A DNA stretch of 64,000 nucleotides, taken from contig NZ_JASNJD010000006.1 in the NCBI RefSeq assembly GCF_030164425.1, positions 186,001 to 250,000 on the forward strand, given 5' to 3'. This DNA is from Pseudodonghicola flavimaris. Its GTDB lineage: Bacteria; Pseudomonadota; Alphaproteobacteria; Rhodobacterales; Rhodobacteraceae. The notes under the pieces were generated by a model. It had not been told where the DNA came from. It worked only from the letters and a program-made list of their open reading frames with translations, and did not search any database. The first letter of the stretch is position 1. Every line of letters starts with the position of its first letter. Positions 8,532-17,274 of the stretch are shown piece after piece. Position numbers and translations under genes: made by a program.

Positions 8532-8577
8532 AGACAGCAGAACAGATTGCCGGACCCGACAGGGGTCCGGGCTGTCT
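8532..8577 (+). terminator. Nested hairpin after the tRNA-Gly pair
   Basis: The outer arms AGACAGC (8532-8538) and GCTGTCT (8571-8577) enclose an inner perfect 8-bp stem CCGGACCC (8550-8557) / GGGTCCGG (8563-8570). The hairpin lies 11 nt after the second tRNA and is followed by TGT rather than a long T-run. It probably terminates the tRNA transcript. Confidence 0.65.
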
Positions 8578-8642
8578 TGTGCCAGCTCTATGGCGCCGAT
8601 CCCTTCCCCCCCTCCGGCGCTGAGAACCGGCGCCGCGGCCAT

Positions 8643-10004
8643 CTAGACCGCGGCCGCGACCCGGCGCAGCCCCTGGCGCCAGAACCGCAGCATCAGCAGC
8701 ACCGCCGCGCAGGCCAGCCCCGCCACCAGCCCCAGCCAGATGCCGATGCCGCCCATTCCGAAGGTGAAGCCCAGCAGATAGGAGGCCGGCAGCCCCACCG
8801 CCCAGTAGGACAGCGCCGCGATCACCATCGGCATGCTGGTGTCCTGCACCCCGTGCAGCAGCCCCAGTGCCACCACCTGGCCGCCATCGACCAGCTGAAA
8901 CAGCGCCGCCGCCGCCAGCAACCCGACGCCGATGGCCAGGATCTCCGCCCGCTGCGGATCGTGCGGGTCCAGGAAGAGCGCAATCAGCCCCTCGGGCCAG
9001 AGCAGGAACAGCGCGCTGGCCAGCAGCGCCAGCGCCAGCGATATCGCCACCACCACCGCCGCGCCCCGCGCCATATGCGCCCGGTCGCCCCGGCCATAGG
9101 CATTGCCGGCCCGCACCGTCGCCGCGTTGCTGAGCCCCATATGCACCATGAAGGTGGCCGAGCTGAGCTGCAGCGCGATGCCATGCGCCGCCAGCGGCAC
9201 CGTGCCCAGCCAGCCCATCATCAGCGAGGAGGCGGTGAACAGCGTCACTTCGCTGAGGCTGGTCAGCCCGATCGGCACCCCCAGCCGGAAGACCTGGGCG
9301 AACATCTCCCAATCGGGGCGCCAGAAGCGGCGGAACAGCTCCTGTTCCGGCAGCGCGCGCAACACATAGACCCAGACCGCGAGCAGAGAGATCGCCTGCG
9401 TCACCAGAGAGGCCAGCGCCGCCCCGCGAATGCCCAGCGCCGGCAATCCGCCGTGACCGAAGATCAGCAAGTAATTCGCCCCGGCGTTGATTACCGCCGC
9501 CAGCACCGTGATCCACAGAACCACCTGCGTGCGCTCCAGCGCCGCGAGATAGGATTTCAGCACCACCACAAGCAGCGCCGGAAACAGGCCCCAGCCCGAA
9601 ATCCGCAGATAATGCGCCGCATCGGCGGAGACCTCCGCCGCCTGCCCCATGGACCGCAGGATCGGCTCCGCCCACCACAGCAACGGCATCGCGATGGCAG
9701 CGAAGAGCAGCGACAGCCACAGCCCCATGCGGGTGGCCCGCCGGGCGCTGACCTCGTCGCCCTCGGCCACCGCGGCGGCGACCATCGGCATCACCGCCCA
9801 GCCGAAGCCGGCGCCGGTCAGGAACAGCACGAAGAAATATCCCGCCGCCAGCGTCACCGCCGCCAGCGCCTCGACCCCGTACCAGCCCAGCATCACACTG
9901 TCGGTCAGGCCGATGGCGAACTGGGCCAGATGGCCGCCCACCAGCGGCAGCCCCAGCGCCAGCAGCGCCCGGGCGTGGCCGGCATATGTCATCCTCTGCG
10001 TCAT
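8643..10004 (-). CDS. MATE family efflux transporter
   Basis: A 453-residue protein with about 12 hydrophobic helices in two similar halves, fitting the MATE (NorM/DinF) fold. Visible marks are GLPLVGGHLAQFAIGLTDSVMLGWYG in helix 1 and the second-half equivalent RLGVPIGLTSLSEVTLFTASSLMMGWLG. MATE proteins export cationic drugs and metabolites in exchange for Na+ or H+ across the inner membrane. The start chosen is MTQRMTYAGHARALL at 10004; an upstream frame extension of 12 residues looks non-native. It is convergent with the tRNA pair and 81 bp from the ppk2 stop, on the same strand as ppk2. Substrate unknown. Confidence 0.92.
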   Translation of the reverse strand: MTQRMTYAGHARALLALGLPLVGGHLAQFAIGLTDSVMLGWYGVEALAAVTLAAGYFFVLFLTGAGFGWAVMPMVAAAVAEGDEVSARRATRMGLWLSLLFAAIAMPLLWWAEPILRSMGQAAEVSADAAHYLRISGWGLFPALLVVVLKSYLAALERTQVVLWITVLAAVINAGANYLLIFGHGGLPALGIRGAALASLVTQAISLLAVWVYVLRALPEQELFRRFWRPDWEMFAQVFRLGVPIGLTSLSEVTLFTASSLMMGWLGTVPLAAHGIALQLSSATFMVHMGLSNAATVRAGNAYGRGDRAHMARGAAVVVAISLALALLASALFLLWPEGLIALFLDPHDPQRAEILAIGVGLLAAAALFQLVDGGQVVALGLLHGVQDTSMPMVIAALSYWAVGLPASYLLGFTFGMGGIGIWLGLVAGLACAAVLLMLRFWRQGLRRVAAAV

Positions 10005-10085
10005 GCCACAGGCCTTAGGGGCGCCTCCCCCGCAAGGCAAGAGGCCGGCGCCCGGCTCTGGCCGGCCTGTGACCTTCCTGTGACC

Positions 10086-11102
10086 TTAACGCGACCGCTG
10101 CTGATCCGGGTGCAGCGCGGTTCCCAGCATGTGGTCCGATTTGTGGATGACGTGATGCGCCTGCCCGACGATCAGGGGATCGGGGCTGCCCACCAGTTCG
10201 ACGTCCTTGTCGGGGTAATCAACCGAGGCCAGGAAATGCCGCATGCAGTTCAGCCGGGCGCGTTTCTTGTCGTTGGATTTGACGATGGTCCAAGGCGCAT
10301 CGGCGGTGTCAGTGTAGAAGAACATCGCCTCTTTCGCCTCGGTGTAATCGTCCCACTTGTCCAGAGAGGCCTTGTCGATCGGCGACAGCTTCCACTGTTT
10401 CAGCGGGTCGGTTTCCCGCGATTTGAAGCGCCGCATCTGCTCGTCCCGGGTGACCGAGAACCAGTATTTGTAAAGCCGCACACCGGAGCGCACCAGCATC
10501 CGCTCCAGCTCCGGGGTCTGGCGCATGAACTCAAGATATTCGTTCGGCGTGCAGAAGCCCATCACCCGCTCGACCCCGGCGCGGTTGTACCAGGACCGGT
10601 CGTAGAACACCATTTCCCCGCTGGTCGGCAGCTCCTGGATATAGCGCTGAAAGAACCATTGCCCCTTCTCTTCCCAGGTCGGCTTGTTCAGCGCCACCAC
10701 CCGGGAAGAGCGGGGATTGAGATGCTCCATGAACCGCTTGATGGTGCCACCCTTGCCGGCGGCATCGCGTCCCTCGAACAGCAGCACGAATTTCTCGCCG
10801 GTCTCCTGCGCCCAGAGCTGCACCTTCAGCAGTTCAGCCTGCAGCATGGCCTTCTCCGCCTCATAGACACGGCGGCCCATCTTGCGGCGATAGGGATAGC
10901 GCCCGGTTTCGAAAGCGCGGCGCACCTCCTCGCGGGTGGGCACCGGATGCGACAGTGGACGCGTGGGCGCGGCCCCGGGCGTCTCCTCCGGCGCGGCGGC
11001 TTCTGCGGGCGCCGAGGGCGAGGCGGTAGGCGTGGCGGCGGGCGGCGTGGCGGCCTCGGCAGGGGTCGGCGCCTCAGTGGCGGCGGCGGAGGGGACAGTC
11101 AT
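10086..11102 (-). CDS. ppk2: Polyphosphate kinase 2 (PPK2)
   Basis: A 338-residue protein with an Ala/Pro-rich disordered tail (residues 1-50) ahead of a PPK2 domain. Walker A is EGRDAAGKGG (about 110-119) and the Walker B/lid block is FYDRSWYNRAGVE (about 167-178). The C-terminal part HFLASVDYPDKDVELVG is also typical. PPK2 class I enzymes transfer phosphate from polyphosphate to nucleoside diphosphates, favouring NTP synthesis. The single-domain length (about 290 without the tail) fits class I rather than the fused class II. An exopolyphosphatase is encoded at 26772-28316. The unusually long low-complexity N-terminus is the only oddity. Confidence 0.95.
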   Translation of the reverse strand: MTVPSAAATEAPTPAEAATPPAATPTASPSAPAEAAAPEETPGAAPTRPLSHPVPTREEVRRAFETGRYPYRRKMGRRVYEAEKAMLQAELLKVQLWAQETGEKFVLLFEGRDAAGKGGTIKRFMEHLNPRSSRVVALNKPTWEEKGQWFFQRYIQELPTSGEMVFYDRSWYNRAGVERVMGFCTPNEYLEFMRQTPELERMLVRSGVRLYKYWFSVTRDEQMRRFKSRETDPLKQWKLSPIDKASLDKWDDYTEAKEAMFFYTDTADAPWTIVKSNDKKRARLNCMRHFLASVDYPDKDVELVGSPDPLIVGQAHHVIHKSDHMLGTALHPDQQRSR

Positions 11103-11239
11103 GGCGATCTCCTGGCTGTTGACGGGACTTATGTTAGCCCTAACGGCGGCGCCTGACCTTGATCACTGTCAAGAAACTGTCACAAACCCTCCTCCGCATT
11201 CCCTGTTGCCCGCCGATCCGGCAGCGCTAGAGTGGATGC

Positions 11240-12121
11240 ATGTATACCGAGACCGTCGATCTGAACGGGCATCCGTTCTTTCTCCGCCACTGGGGCAACC
11301 CGGAGAACCCACCGCTTTTGCTGCTGCACGGCTTTCCCGAATATGGCGGCGCCTGGTCCGATCTGGCGCCGCTGCTGGCCGAGCGGTTTCACTGTATCGC
11401 CCCCGACCAGCGTGGCTATGGCCAGAGCTGGGCACCCGATGACATCGGCGCCTATCGCGGCTCGGAACTGGTCGGCGACATGGCTGCACTGATCGCGCAT
11501 CTTGGCGGCGGCCCCCTGACCGTGATGGGCCATGACTGGGGCGCCGCCGTGGCCTATGGGCTGGCGATGTTCCACCCGGAACTGGTCAGCCGCCTGATCA
11601 TCGCCAATGGCGTCCACCCGGTGCCGTTCCAGCGCGCCCTGGCCGAGGGAGGCGCCCAGGCGGAAGCCTCGCAATATATCCTGTCGCTGCGCCGCGAGGG
11701 GTCCGAGGACCGGCTGGCCGCCAATGACTTCGCCAGGATGAAGGAGCTCTTCCTCGCCAAGATGGACCATGGCTGGATGACGCCAGCGAAACTGGCGGAA
11801 TACACCGCAGAATGGTCCCGCCCCGGCCGCCTGAAGACAATGATCCACTGGTATCGCGCCTCTCCCCTGAAGGTGGCGAAACCCGGAGAACCGATCACCG
11901 ACCTGCCGGAGCTGCCGAAGGAGCGGCTGATGGTGCGTTGCCCGCATCTGCTGCTCTGGGGGCTGGGCGACACCGCGCTGCTGCCCGCCGCGACCGAAGG
12001 GCTTGAGGATTTCGCCCCCGACCTGACCCGGATCAGCTTCAACGGGGCCGACCACTGGCTCTGCCACCAGATCCCTGCCCTGCTGGCGCGCAGCATCCTG
12101 GAATGGTGCGACCGGCCCTGA
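11240..12121 (+). CDS. Alpha/beta hydrolase (epoxide hydrolase-like)
   Basis: A 293-residue alpha/beta hydrolase. The oxyanion segment is LLHGFPEYGGAW (about 32-43), the nucleophile elbow GHDWGAA carries an aspartate instead of serine (about residue 98), and the catalytic histidine is probably in NGADHWL near the C-terminus. An Asp nucleophile with an HGFPE motif points to the epoxide hydrolase / haloalkane dehalogenase branch rather than esterases. It is cytosolic. Divergent from ppk2 with 137 bp between starts; followed by a GC hairpin and then parE. The substrate cannot be named from sequence. Confidence 0.88.
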   Translation: MYTETVDLNGHPFFLRHWGNPENPPLLLLHGFPEYGGAWSDLAPLLAERFHCIAPDQRGYGQSWAPDDIGAYRGSELVGDMAALIAHLGGGPLTVMGHDWGAAVAYGLAMFHPELVSRLIIANGVHPVPFQRALAEGGAQAEASQYILSLRREGSEDRLAANDFARMKELFLAKMDHGWMTPAKLAEYTAEWSRPGRLKTMIHWYRASPLKVAKPGEPITDLPELPKERLMVRCPHLLLWGLGDTALLPAATEGLEDFAPDLTRISFNGADHWLCHQIPALLARSILEWCDRP

Positions 12122-12128
12122 GCGAACC

Positions 12129-12150
12129 GCGGGGGGCCACTTCCCCCCGC
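12129..12150 (+). terminator. GC hairpin after the alpha/beta hydrolase gene
   Basis: An 8-bp perfect stem (12129-12136 with 12143-12150), loop CCACTT, 8 nt after the hydrolase stop. No T-run follows. Confidence 0.45.
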
Positions 12151-12201
12151 CCCGCCGCTCTGGCATACTGGCCCCCAACCAAGACAAAAGAGCAGCCGAG
12201 C

Positions 12202-14160
12202 ATGCCTGACGACCTCCTCACCGGGACCGACGCCTCCACCTATGACGCCTCCTCCATCGAAGTGCTGGAAGGGCTCGAACCCGTTCGTAAACGCCCCGGC
12301 ATGTATATCGGCGGCACCGACGAACGCGCGCTGCACCATATGGTGGCCGAAGTGCTCGATAACTCGATGGACGAGGCCGTCGCCGGCCACGCCAACCGGA
12401 TCGAGGTGGAGCTGCACGAGGATTATTCCATCACCATCCGGGACAACGGCCGCGGTATCCCGATCGACCCGCACCCGAAGTTTCCCGGCAAATCGGCGCT
12501 GGAGGTGATCCTTTGCACCCTGCACGCCGGCGGCAAATTCTCCGGCAAGGCCTATCAGACCTCCGGTGGTCTGCACGGGGTCGGTGCCTCGGTGGTCAAC
12601 GCGCTGTCCGATCTGATGATCGTTCAGGTGGCGCGCGACAAGACGCTCTATGAACAGCGATTCTCCCGTGGTATCCCGCAGGGGCCGGTGGAAAAGATCG
12701 GCGCGGCGCCGAACCGCCGCGGCACCACCGTCACCTTCCACGCCGATCCGGAGATTTTCGGCTCGCACCGGTTCAAGCCGGCGCGGCTGTTCAAATCCAT
12801 CCGCTCCAAGGCCTATCTGTTCTCCGGCGTCGAAATCCGCTGGAAATCCGCCATCGACGACGGCGACACCCCGACCGAGGCGAGCTTTCATTTCCCCGGC
12901 GGTCTGGCCGATTACCTGAAAGAGACGCTGAACGGCGTCTCCACCTATGCCGATCAGCCGTTTTCCGGCACCGTCGAGTTTCAGGAACGCTTCGGCACCC
13001 CCGGCAAGGTGGAATGGGCGATCAACTGGACGCCGTCGCGCGACGGTTTCATCCAGTCCTATTGTAACACCGTGCCGACGCCGGAGGGCGGCACCCACGA
13101 GGCCGGCTTCTGGGCGGCGATCCTCAAGGGCATCCGCGCCTATGGCGAGCTGGTGAACAACCGCAAGGCCAAGGAGATCACCCGCGACGACCTGACCACG
13201 GGCGGCTGCGCGCTGGTCTCCTGCTTCATCCGCGAGCCGGAGTTCGTCGGCCAGACCAAGGACCGGCTGGCCACGGTCGAGGCGCAGCGGCTGGTGGAGA
13301 ACGCCGTGCGCGACCACTTCGACAACTGGCTGGCCGCCGACACCAAATCCGCCGGCGCCATCCTGGATTTCCTGATCCTGCGGGCGGAGGAACGGCTGCG
13401 GCGCAAGCAGGAAAAGGAAACCCAGCGCAAGACCGCCACCAAGAAGCTGCGCCTGCCCGGCAAGCTGGTCGATTGTTCCGCCACCAACCGCGACGGCACC
13501 GAATTGTTCATCGTCGAGGGTGACTCGGCCGGCGGCTCTGCCAAGATGGCGCGCGACCGCAAGACCCAGGCGCTGCTGCCCTTGCGCGGCAAGATCCTGA
13601 ACGTACTGGGTGCCGCCAGCTCCAAGCTGGGCCAGAACCAGGAGATCAACGACCTGAGCCAGGCGCTCGGCGTCGGACTGGGCACCAAGTTCAACATCGA
13701 CGATCTGCGCTACGACAAGATCATCATCATGACCGACGCCGATGTCGACGGGGCGCATATCGCCTCGCTGCTGATGACCTTCTTCTTCACCCAGATGCGG
13801 CCGATGATTGACAGCGGCCACCTCTATCTGGCCTGCCCGCCGCTGTTCCGCCTGACCCAGGGGGCCAAACGGGTCTATTGCCTGGACGAGGCCGAACGCG
13901 ATGCCTGGCTGGAAAAGGGCCTGGGCGGCAAGGGCAAGATCGACGTCAGCCGGTTCAAGGGTCTGGGCGAGATGGACGCCAAGGACCTGAAGGAAACCAC
14001 CATGGACCCGAAGTCGCGCAAGCTGATCCGGGTCACCATCGACGAGGACGAACCCGGAGAGACCGGCGATCTGGTGGAACGGCTGATGGGCAAGAAGCCC
14101 GAGCTGCGGTTCCAGTACATCCAGGAGAACGCGCGGTTCGTCGAGGAGCTGGATGTGTGA
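12202..14160 (+). CDS. parE: DNA topoisomerase IV subunit B
   Basis: A 652-residue GHKL ATPase / type IIA topoisomerase B subunit. ATPase motifs are EVLDNSMDEAVAG (Bergerat helix), IRDNGRGIPID and GLHGVGASVVNALS in the first 130 residues. The TOPRIM domain shows EGDSAGGSAK (about 438) and DADVDGAHIASLL (about 512), and the C-terminus shows RFKGLGEM. The length and lack of the long GyrB insertion favour ParE over GyrB. With ParC it decatenates daughter chromosomes. The ATG at 12202 was chosen because the family begins just upstream of SIEVLEGLEPVRKRPGMYIG; the longer open frame to 12103 has atypical sequence. The stop codon overlaps the start of the next gene. Confidence 0.96.
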   Translation: MPDDLLTGTDASTYDASSIEVLEGLEPVRKRPGMYIGGTDERALHHMVAEVLDNSMDEAVAGHANRIEVELHEDYSITIRDNGRGIPIDPHPKFPGKSALEVILCTLHAGGKFSGKAYQTSGGLHGVGASVVNALSDLMIVQVARDKTLYEQRFSRGIPQGPVEKIGAAPNRRGTTVTFHADPEIFGSHRFKPARLFKSIRSKAYLFSGVEIRWKSAIDDGDTPTEASFHFPGGLADYLKETLNGVSTYADQPFSGTVEFQERFGTPGKVEWAINWTPSRDGFIQSYCNTVPTPEGGTHEAGFWAAILKGIRAYGELVNNRKAKEITRDDLTTGGCALVSCFIREPEFVGQTKDRLATVEAQRLVENAVRDHFDNWLAADTKSAGAILDFLILRAEERLRRKQEKETQRKTATKKLRLPGKLVDCSATNRDGTELFIVEGDSAGGSAKMARDRKTQALLPLRGKILNVLGAASSKLGQNQEINDLSQALGVGLGTKFNIDDLRYDKIIIMTDADVDGAHIASLLMTFFFTQMRPMIDSGHLYLACPPLFRLTQGAKRVYCLDEAERDAWLEKGLGGKGKIDVSRFKGLGEMDAKDLKETTMDPKSRKLIRVTIDEDEPGETGDLVERLMGKKPELRFQYIQENARFVEELDV

Positions 14161-14612
14161 GTGATTGCGGCCTGCACTGGACAGAGTACTTTAAAGCGCT
14201 TGGCCCCACCCTTATTGCAATATTTGTTGCGTATGTCGCTTACCAGCAGTGGCAAGTGAACAGGGCTACGCTGAGAGAAAAACTCTTCAACCGTCGTTTT
14301 GCGGTATTCAAGGCTACACAGGCCTTCCTCTCTACAGTCCTGAAGGATGGACACGTCTCGAACGACGCCCTGCTGGGATTTCACGAGCCCCCGCAACTGG
14401 CGCGCTTTCTTTTCGACCGCGAGTTGTCGGATTACTTGGGCAATATTCGTACGAAGGCCTTAGAAGCACGTATGTTTGCACGCAAAGCCGAAGCCGATCA
14501 CAACACTGATGCTCTGGAACGCGAAGCAGAATCTCTGATCTGGCTTAACGATCAGATCCCGGCCATCTTCGAAAAGTTCGAACCATGGCTGGGTTTTAAG
14601 AAACATCGGTAG
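14157..14612 (+). CDS. Membrane-anchored orphan protein overlapping parE
   Basis: A 151-residue protein that I do not recognise. It starts with a GTG whose first four bases overlap the end of parE (GTGA). An N-terminal transmembrane helix (about residues 13-27, LGPTLIAIFVAYVAYQQW) is followed by QVNRATLREKLFNRRFAVFKATQAFL and a long charged helical cytoplasmic domain (EARMFARKAEADHNTDALEREAESL). One TM helix plus an amphipathic domain is a common shape among poorly characterised accessory membrane proteins. Base composition is close to 50% GC over its first 180 bp by hand count, clearly below its neighbours, and it uses codons such as TTA, CTT and CGT. This suggests horizontal acquisition. 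Followed by a palindrome and a terminator. Confidence 0.7.
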   Translation: MSDCGLHWTEYFKALGPTLIAIFVAYVAYQQWQVNRATLREKLFNRRFAVFKATQAFLSTVLKDGHVSNDALLGFHEPPQLARFLFDRELSDYLGNIRTKALEARMFARKAEADHNTDALEREAESLIWLNDQIPAIFEKFEPWLGFKKHR

Positions 14613-14662
14613 AGCCATTGGCCCGGCTACCGCGCCCTCCCTCGGGGGGCGTGTCGGGCGCG

Positions 14663-14685
14663 TGCCCAAATCTGCGATTTGGGCA
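14663..14685. repeat. Perfect 10-bp palindrome, REP-like
   Basis: TGCCCAAATC (14663-14672), TGC spacer, GATTTGGGCA (14676-14685). It lies between the foreign-looking gene and the intrinsic terminator, inside a GC-skewed block that starts about 14633. It could be a REP-type element or part of the 3' UTR. Only one copy is visible in this window. Confidence 0.5.
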
Positions 14686-14709
14686 TTGGGAACCTACCTC
14701 CAAACAGCA

Positions 14710-14740
14710 AAAGGCCCGCCCCCACAGGGGACGGGCCTTT
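14710..14740. terminator. Bidirectional intrinsic terminator
   Basis: AAAGGCCCG (14710-14718) pairs with CGGGCCTTT (14732-14740), with inner CCCC/GGGG pairing. A-rich on the left and TTTCTTC on the right, so it works on both strands between the convergent genes ending at 14612 and 14761. Confidence 0.85.
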
Positions 14741-14760
14741 CTTCAATCCCTATCTAAGGC

Positions 14761-16032
14761 TCAGTTGCCCGAGGCGGTCGGGAAAACCGGCACGGCGCTG
14801 CCGCCGGCGGCTTTCAGTACCGCGATCCGCTCCTGTGTCTGGCCCAGCACCGGCGCGGCGCCGGACGCCGCGGCGGCGAGCGCCACCTGCATCCAGCTCG
14901 ACGCCACCTGCGGCGAGGCCGGCGCTGTTCCGAAGCCTTCGCGCAGTTGGTGGCTGACCATCTCGCCATAGCCGCCCTGCCCCGCCGCCGCCAGCAGCAC
15001 GGCCGAGGCCAGCGCCATCTCCGGATCATCGGCGCGGTAGCCGGCCCCCAGGCAGACCTTGCCGCCCGAAATCAGCTGCGCCATCGGCTGGCCAGAGGCC
15101 TCCAGAAACCCTTTGGTCCCGGCCATCACCTGCGCCGCCGGGGCGCTGTCGATCGCGGCAATCTGCGGCGCGATGGCCTGGGTCAGCCCTTCGCATTGCG
15201 CCTCGATCTGATCGCGGGTCATATTCGGGATCGTCGCCTCGATCCGGGCGCCATCGGACATCGCCTGGGTCCGCGCCAGGCAGAACTGTTCGTTCAGGGC
15301 GACGCCGGTATCGGCGATCTGGCCGGCCATGCTCAGCCCGCCATTGGCGGCGCTGCGCACATTGACCTGATCGCAGTGATCCCGCATCGACACCTCCTGC
15401 GCCTGAAAGCCGAAGCTGGGCAGCGCGCCGGTATCGGCCCGCGCGGTAACCGGTTCCGGCTGGGTCGCCACTGGCGCGACCGGGGCCGGCATCGGCGCCG
15501 GGGCCGGGGTCACTGCCATCTGCGGCTGCTGTGTCTGCATCTGCGGCGTGGCGATGCCCAGCTGTTCGTTGCGGTAGGTCCGCAGCAGCCCGGGATAGCC
15601 CTGCGTGGCCACGATCTGATTGTAGGGGGCCATATGCGAACTGGCCTGCGAACGCTGGTAGCTGCCCAGCAGGAAATCCTGTTCATGCTGATCGAGATAG
15701 CCGTCAACGACATAGCCCATATCGGCCTGATAACGACGAATGCCGGACCGGCTGTTGCGGCCCAGAACCCCGTCCGGCGTGCCGACATGATAGCCGAAAT
15801 AGTTCAGCGCCATCTGCACCTGACGGTTGGTTTCCCGCTGCGAGGAGGAGACGGTGCTGCGCTGCACGGTGGTGGTCTTGCGCTGCTTGTTCTTGTTCAT
15901 CTCGTTGACGATGATGCCGCCCAGAATCGCCCCGCCGATCAGAGAGGCCGCATCATTGGCCTGAGCGCGGCCGGCGGCCGCGACAATCATGCTGGCCGCC
16001 GCCAGCGATGCACAAAGATTACGTTTCAACAT
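14761..16032 (-). CDS. Exported peptidoglycan-binding-domain protein
   Basis: A 423-residue protein with a signal peptide (LCASLAAASMIVAAAGRAQA, cleavage about residue 25). A small glycine-rich hydrophobic segment follows (LIGGAILGGIIVNEM), then a PG_binding_1 module (about residues 67-110: NRQVQMALNYFGYHVGTPDGVLGRNSRSGIRRYQ). A Pro/Ala/Gln-rich linker spans about 165-200. The C-terminal 220 residues are alpha-helical with four Cys (DHCDQ, EQFCLA, EAQCEG, GKVCLG) and have no family I can name. It is expected in the periplasm bound to peptidoglycan. A 216-bp gap separates it from the stop of the upstream diguanylate cyclase gene, so it likely has its own promoter. Confidence 0.85.
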   Translation of the reverse strand: MLKRNLCASLAAASMIVAAAGRAQANDAASLIGGAILGGIIVNEMNKNKQRKTTTVQRSTVSSSQRETNRQVQMALNYFGYHVGTPDGVLGRNSRSGIRRYQADMGYVVDGYLDQHEQDFLLGSYQRSQASSHMAPYNQIVATQGYPGLLRTYRNEQLGIATPQMQTQQPQMAVTPAPAPMPAPVAPVATQPEPVTARADTGALPSFGFQAQEVSMRDHCDQVNVRSAANGGLSMAGQIADTGVALNEQFCLARTQAMSDGARIEATIPNMTRDQIEAQCEGLTQAIAPQIAAIDSAPAAQVMAGTKGFLEASGQPMAQLISGGKVCLGAGYRADDPEMALASAVLLAAAGQGGYGEMVSHQLREGFGTAPASPQVASSWMQVALAAAASGAAPVLGQTQERIAVLKAAGGSAVPVFPTASGN

Positions 16033-16248
16033 CTTATGTCCTCACCCAAAAATGCGACCGGGCTTGCCGGCGACTGCGGCCCCGAGCTGGCGCAAAATGC
16101 GCCGCCGACACCGCCGAGAGGTTCTGAATAAACCAATCAACACTCACAGAAGTGTGACCAAGACGCAGGTGTCCTGTCAAGCGCCGGCGCCCTCACCGCG
16201 CTCCGGCGGCCCGGTCCCGCCGAACCGGCGCGGGCCCGTCAGCAGGTT

Positions 16249-17274
16249 TCAGCCGGTGCGGGCGCGGCTCTGGGCCAGGTCTGTGGGGAATTCCGTCACA
16301 TCCATGCCGCGGCTGTAGAACCGCATTCCGGCCCGGCCGCCCCGCTTTGCCGCATAGAGCGCCATATCGGCCTGATTGAGCAGTTCCAGCGGATCGCAAT
16401 CGGGCATCTCGGTCGAGATCGCGATGCCGATACTGGCCGAGATACGGCAGCTCTGGCCGTGAAACCGCATCGGCTGCTCCAGCCGGTCGATCAGCCGCCG
16501 CGCGATCCGCTGCAGTCGCGGTCGGTCGGTCAGGTGATCGAAGACGATCACGAATTCGTCGCCGCCGGCCCGGGCCACGGTATCTTCGCGCCGGGTTTCC
16601 TCGACCAGCACCCGGGCCACCTGCTGCAGCACGTAATCGCCGGCCGCATGGCCCAGCGTGTCGTTCACCTGCTTGAAGAAATCCAGATCGATATGCATCA
16701 GCGCATAGGGCATGCCGCCGCCAGCCTTGCGGGCCAGCACATGTTCCATCGCGCGGCGGTTCTTCAGGCCGGTCAGCGTGTCGGTAAAGGCCTGTTCCTC
16801 GGCCGAGATCTTGGCCGCCTGCAGCCGCAGGTTCAGCTGCCGCGACGCCTCCATCGCCACCGAATTCGCTTCCGCCAGATAGAGCAGTTCGATCGCCGGG
16901 TCGGTGGAGGAGAAATCAGCGCTGGTGAGGTGATAATCGCGCACCGCCTCGACCACCGAAATCCCGAAGGACAGCTTGACCACCGCGCCGCCGGTCATAC
17001 CGACGATCAGCCCCTTGAGGGCGGTGCGCGGCGCGGTGCGAAAACTGAGATTCAGCTTGCCACCCTTCGCCGCCAGCAGATCGGTGAACGCGCCGACACA
17101 GCGCGGTCGGGTCAGATCGAAGAGATCGAGGAACCGCTGCCCCTCCAGCACCTCGTCCGGGCGCAGTTTCTGCATGGTCGGACCGACATGGGTGACAACC
17201 CCGGATTCGTCCAACAGCATGTACATCGGGCAGAGCAGATTGAGCATCCGCAGCAGATCGTCGTTCTGAATCAT
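16249..17274 (-). CDS. Diguanylate cyclase with N-terminal HNOBA domain
   Basis: A 341-residue signalling protein. Residues 1-125 resemble the HNOBA (heme-NO-binding-associated, PAS-like) domain: CPMYMLLDESGVVTHVGPTMQKL and EGQRFLDLFDLTRPR. A helical linker (about 135-160) leads to a GGDEF domain with an intact AGGDEF active site (about 237-241). An RRED product-inhibition I-site (RxxD) sits five residues upstream of it. So it should make cyclic di-GMP from GTP, with feedback inhibition. Its start overlaps the stop of the H-NOX gene by 4 nt (ATGA), and HNOBA domains are classic partners of H-NOX, so the two probably form one sensor. No membrane segment is seen. Confidence 0.9.
   Translation of the reverse strand: MIQNDDLLRMLNLLCPMYMLLDESGVVTHVGPTMQKLRPDEVLEGQRFLDLFDLTRPRCVGAFTDLLAAKGGKLNLSFRTAPRTALKGLIVGMTGGAVVKLSFGISVVEAVRDYHLTSADFSSTDPAIELLYLAEANSVAMEASRQLNLRLQAAKISAEEQAFTDTLTGLKNRRAMEHVLARKAGGGMPYALMHIDLDFFKQVNDTLGHAAGDYVLQQVARVLVEETRREDTVARAGGDEFVIVFDHLTDRPRLQRIARRLIDRLEQPMRFHGQSCRISASIGIAISTEMPDCDPLELLNQADMALYAAKRGGRAGMRFYSRGMDVTEFPTDLAQSRARTG

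Noticed and set aside
8345-8577. Integrated element at the tRNA-Gly genes
   Set aside because: No integrase, no repeated tRNA 3' end beyond the two full genes, and no phage-type genes nearby.
8547-11156. An 869-codon plus-strand open frame
   Set aside because: Shadow of the MATE and ppk2 genes; both have full sets of family motifs on the minus strand.
11554-13821. A 755-codon minus-strand open frame
   Set aside because: Antisense to the hydrolase and parE.
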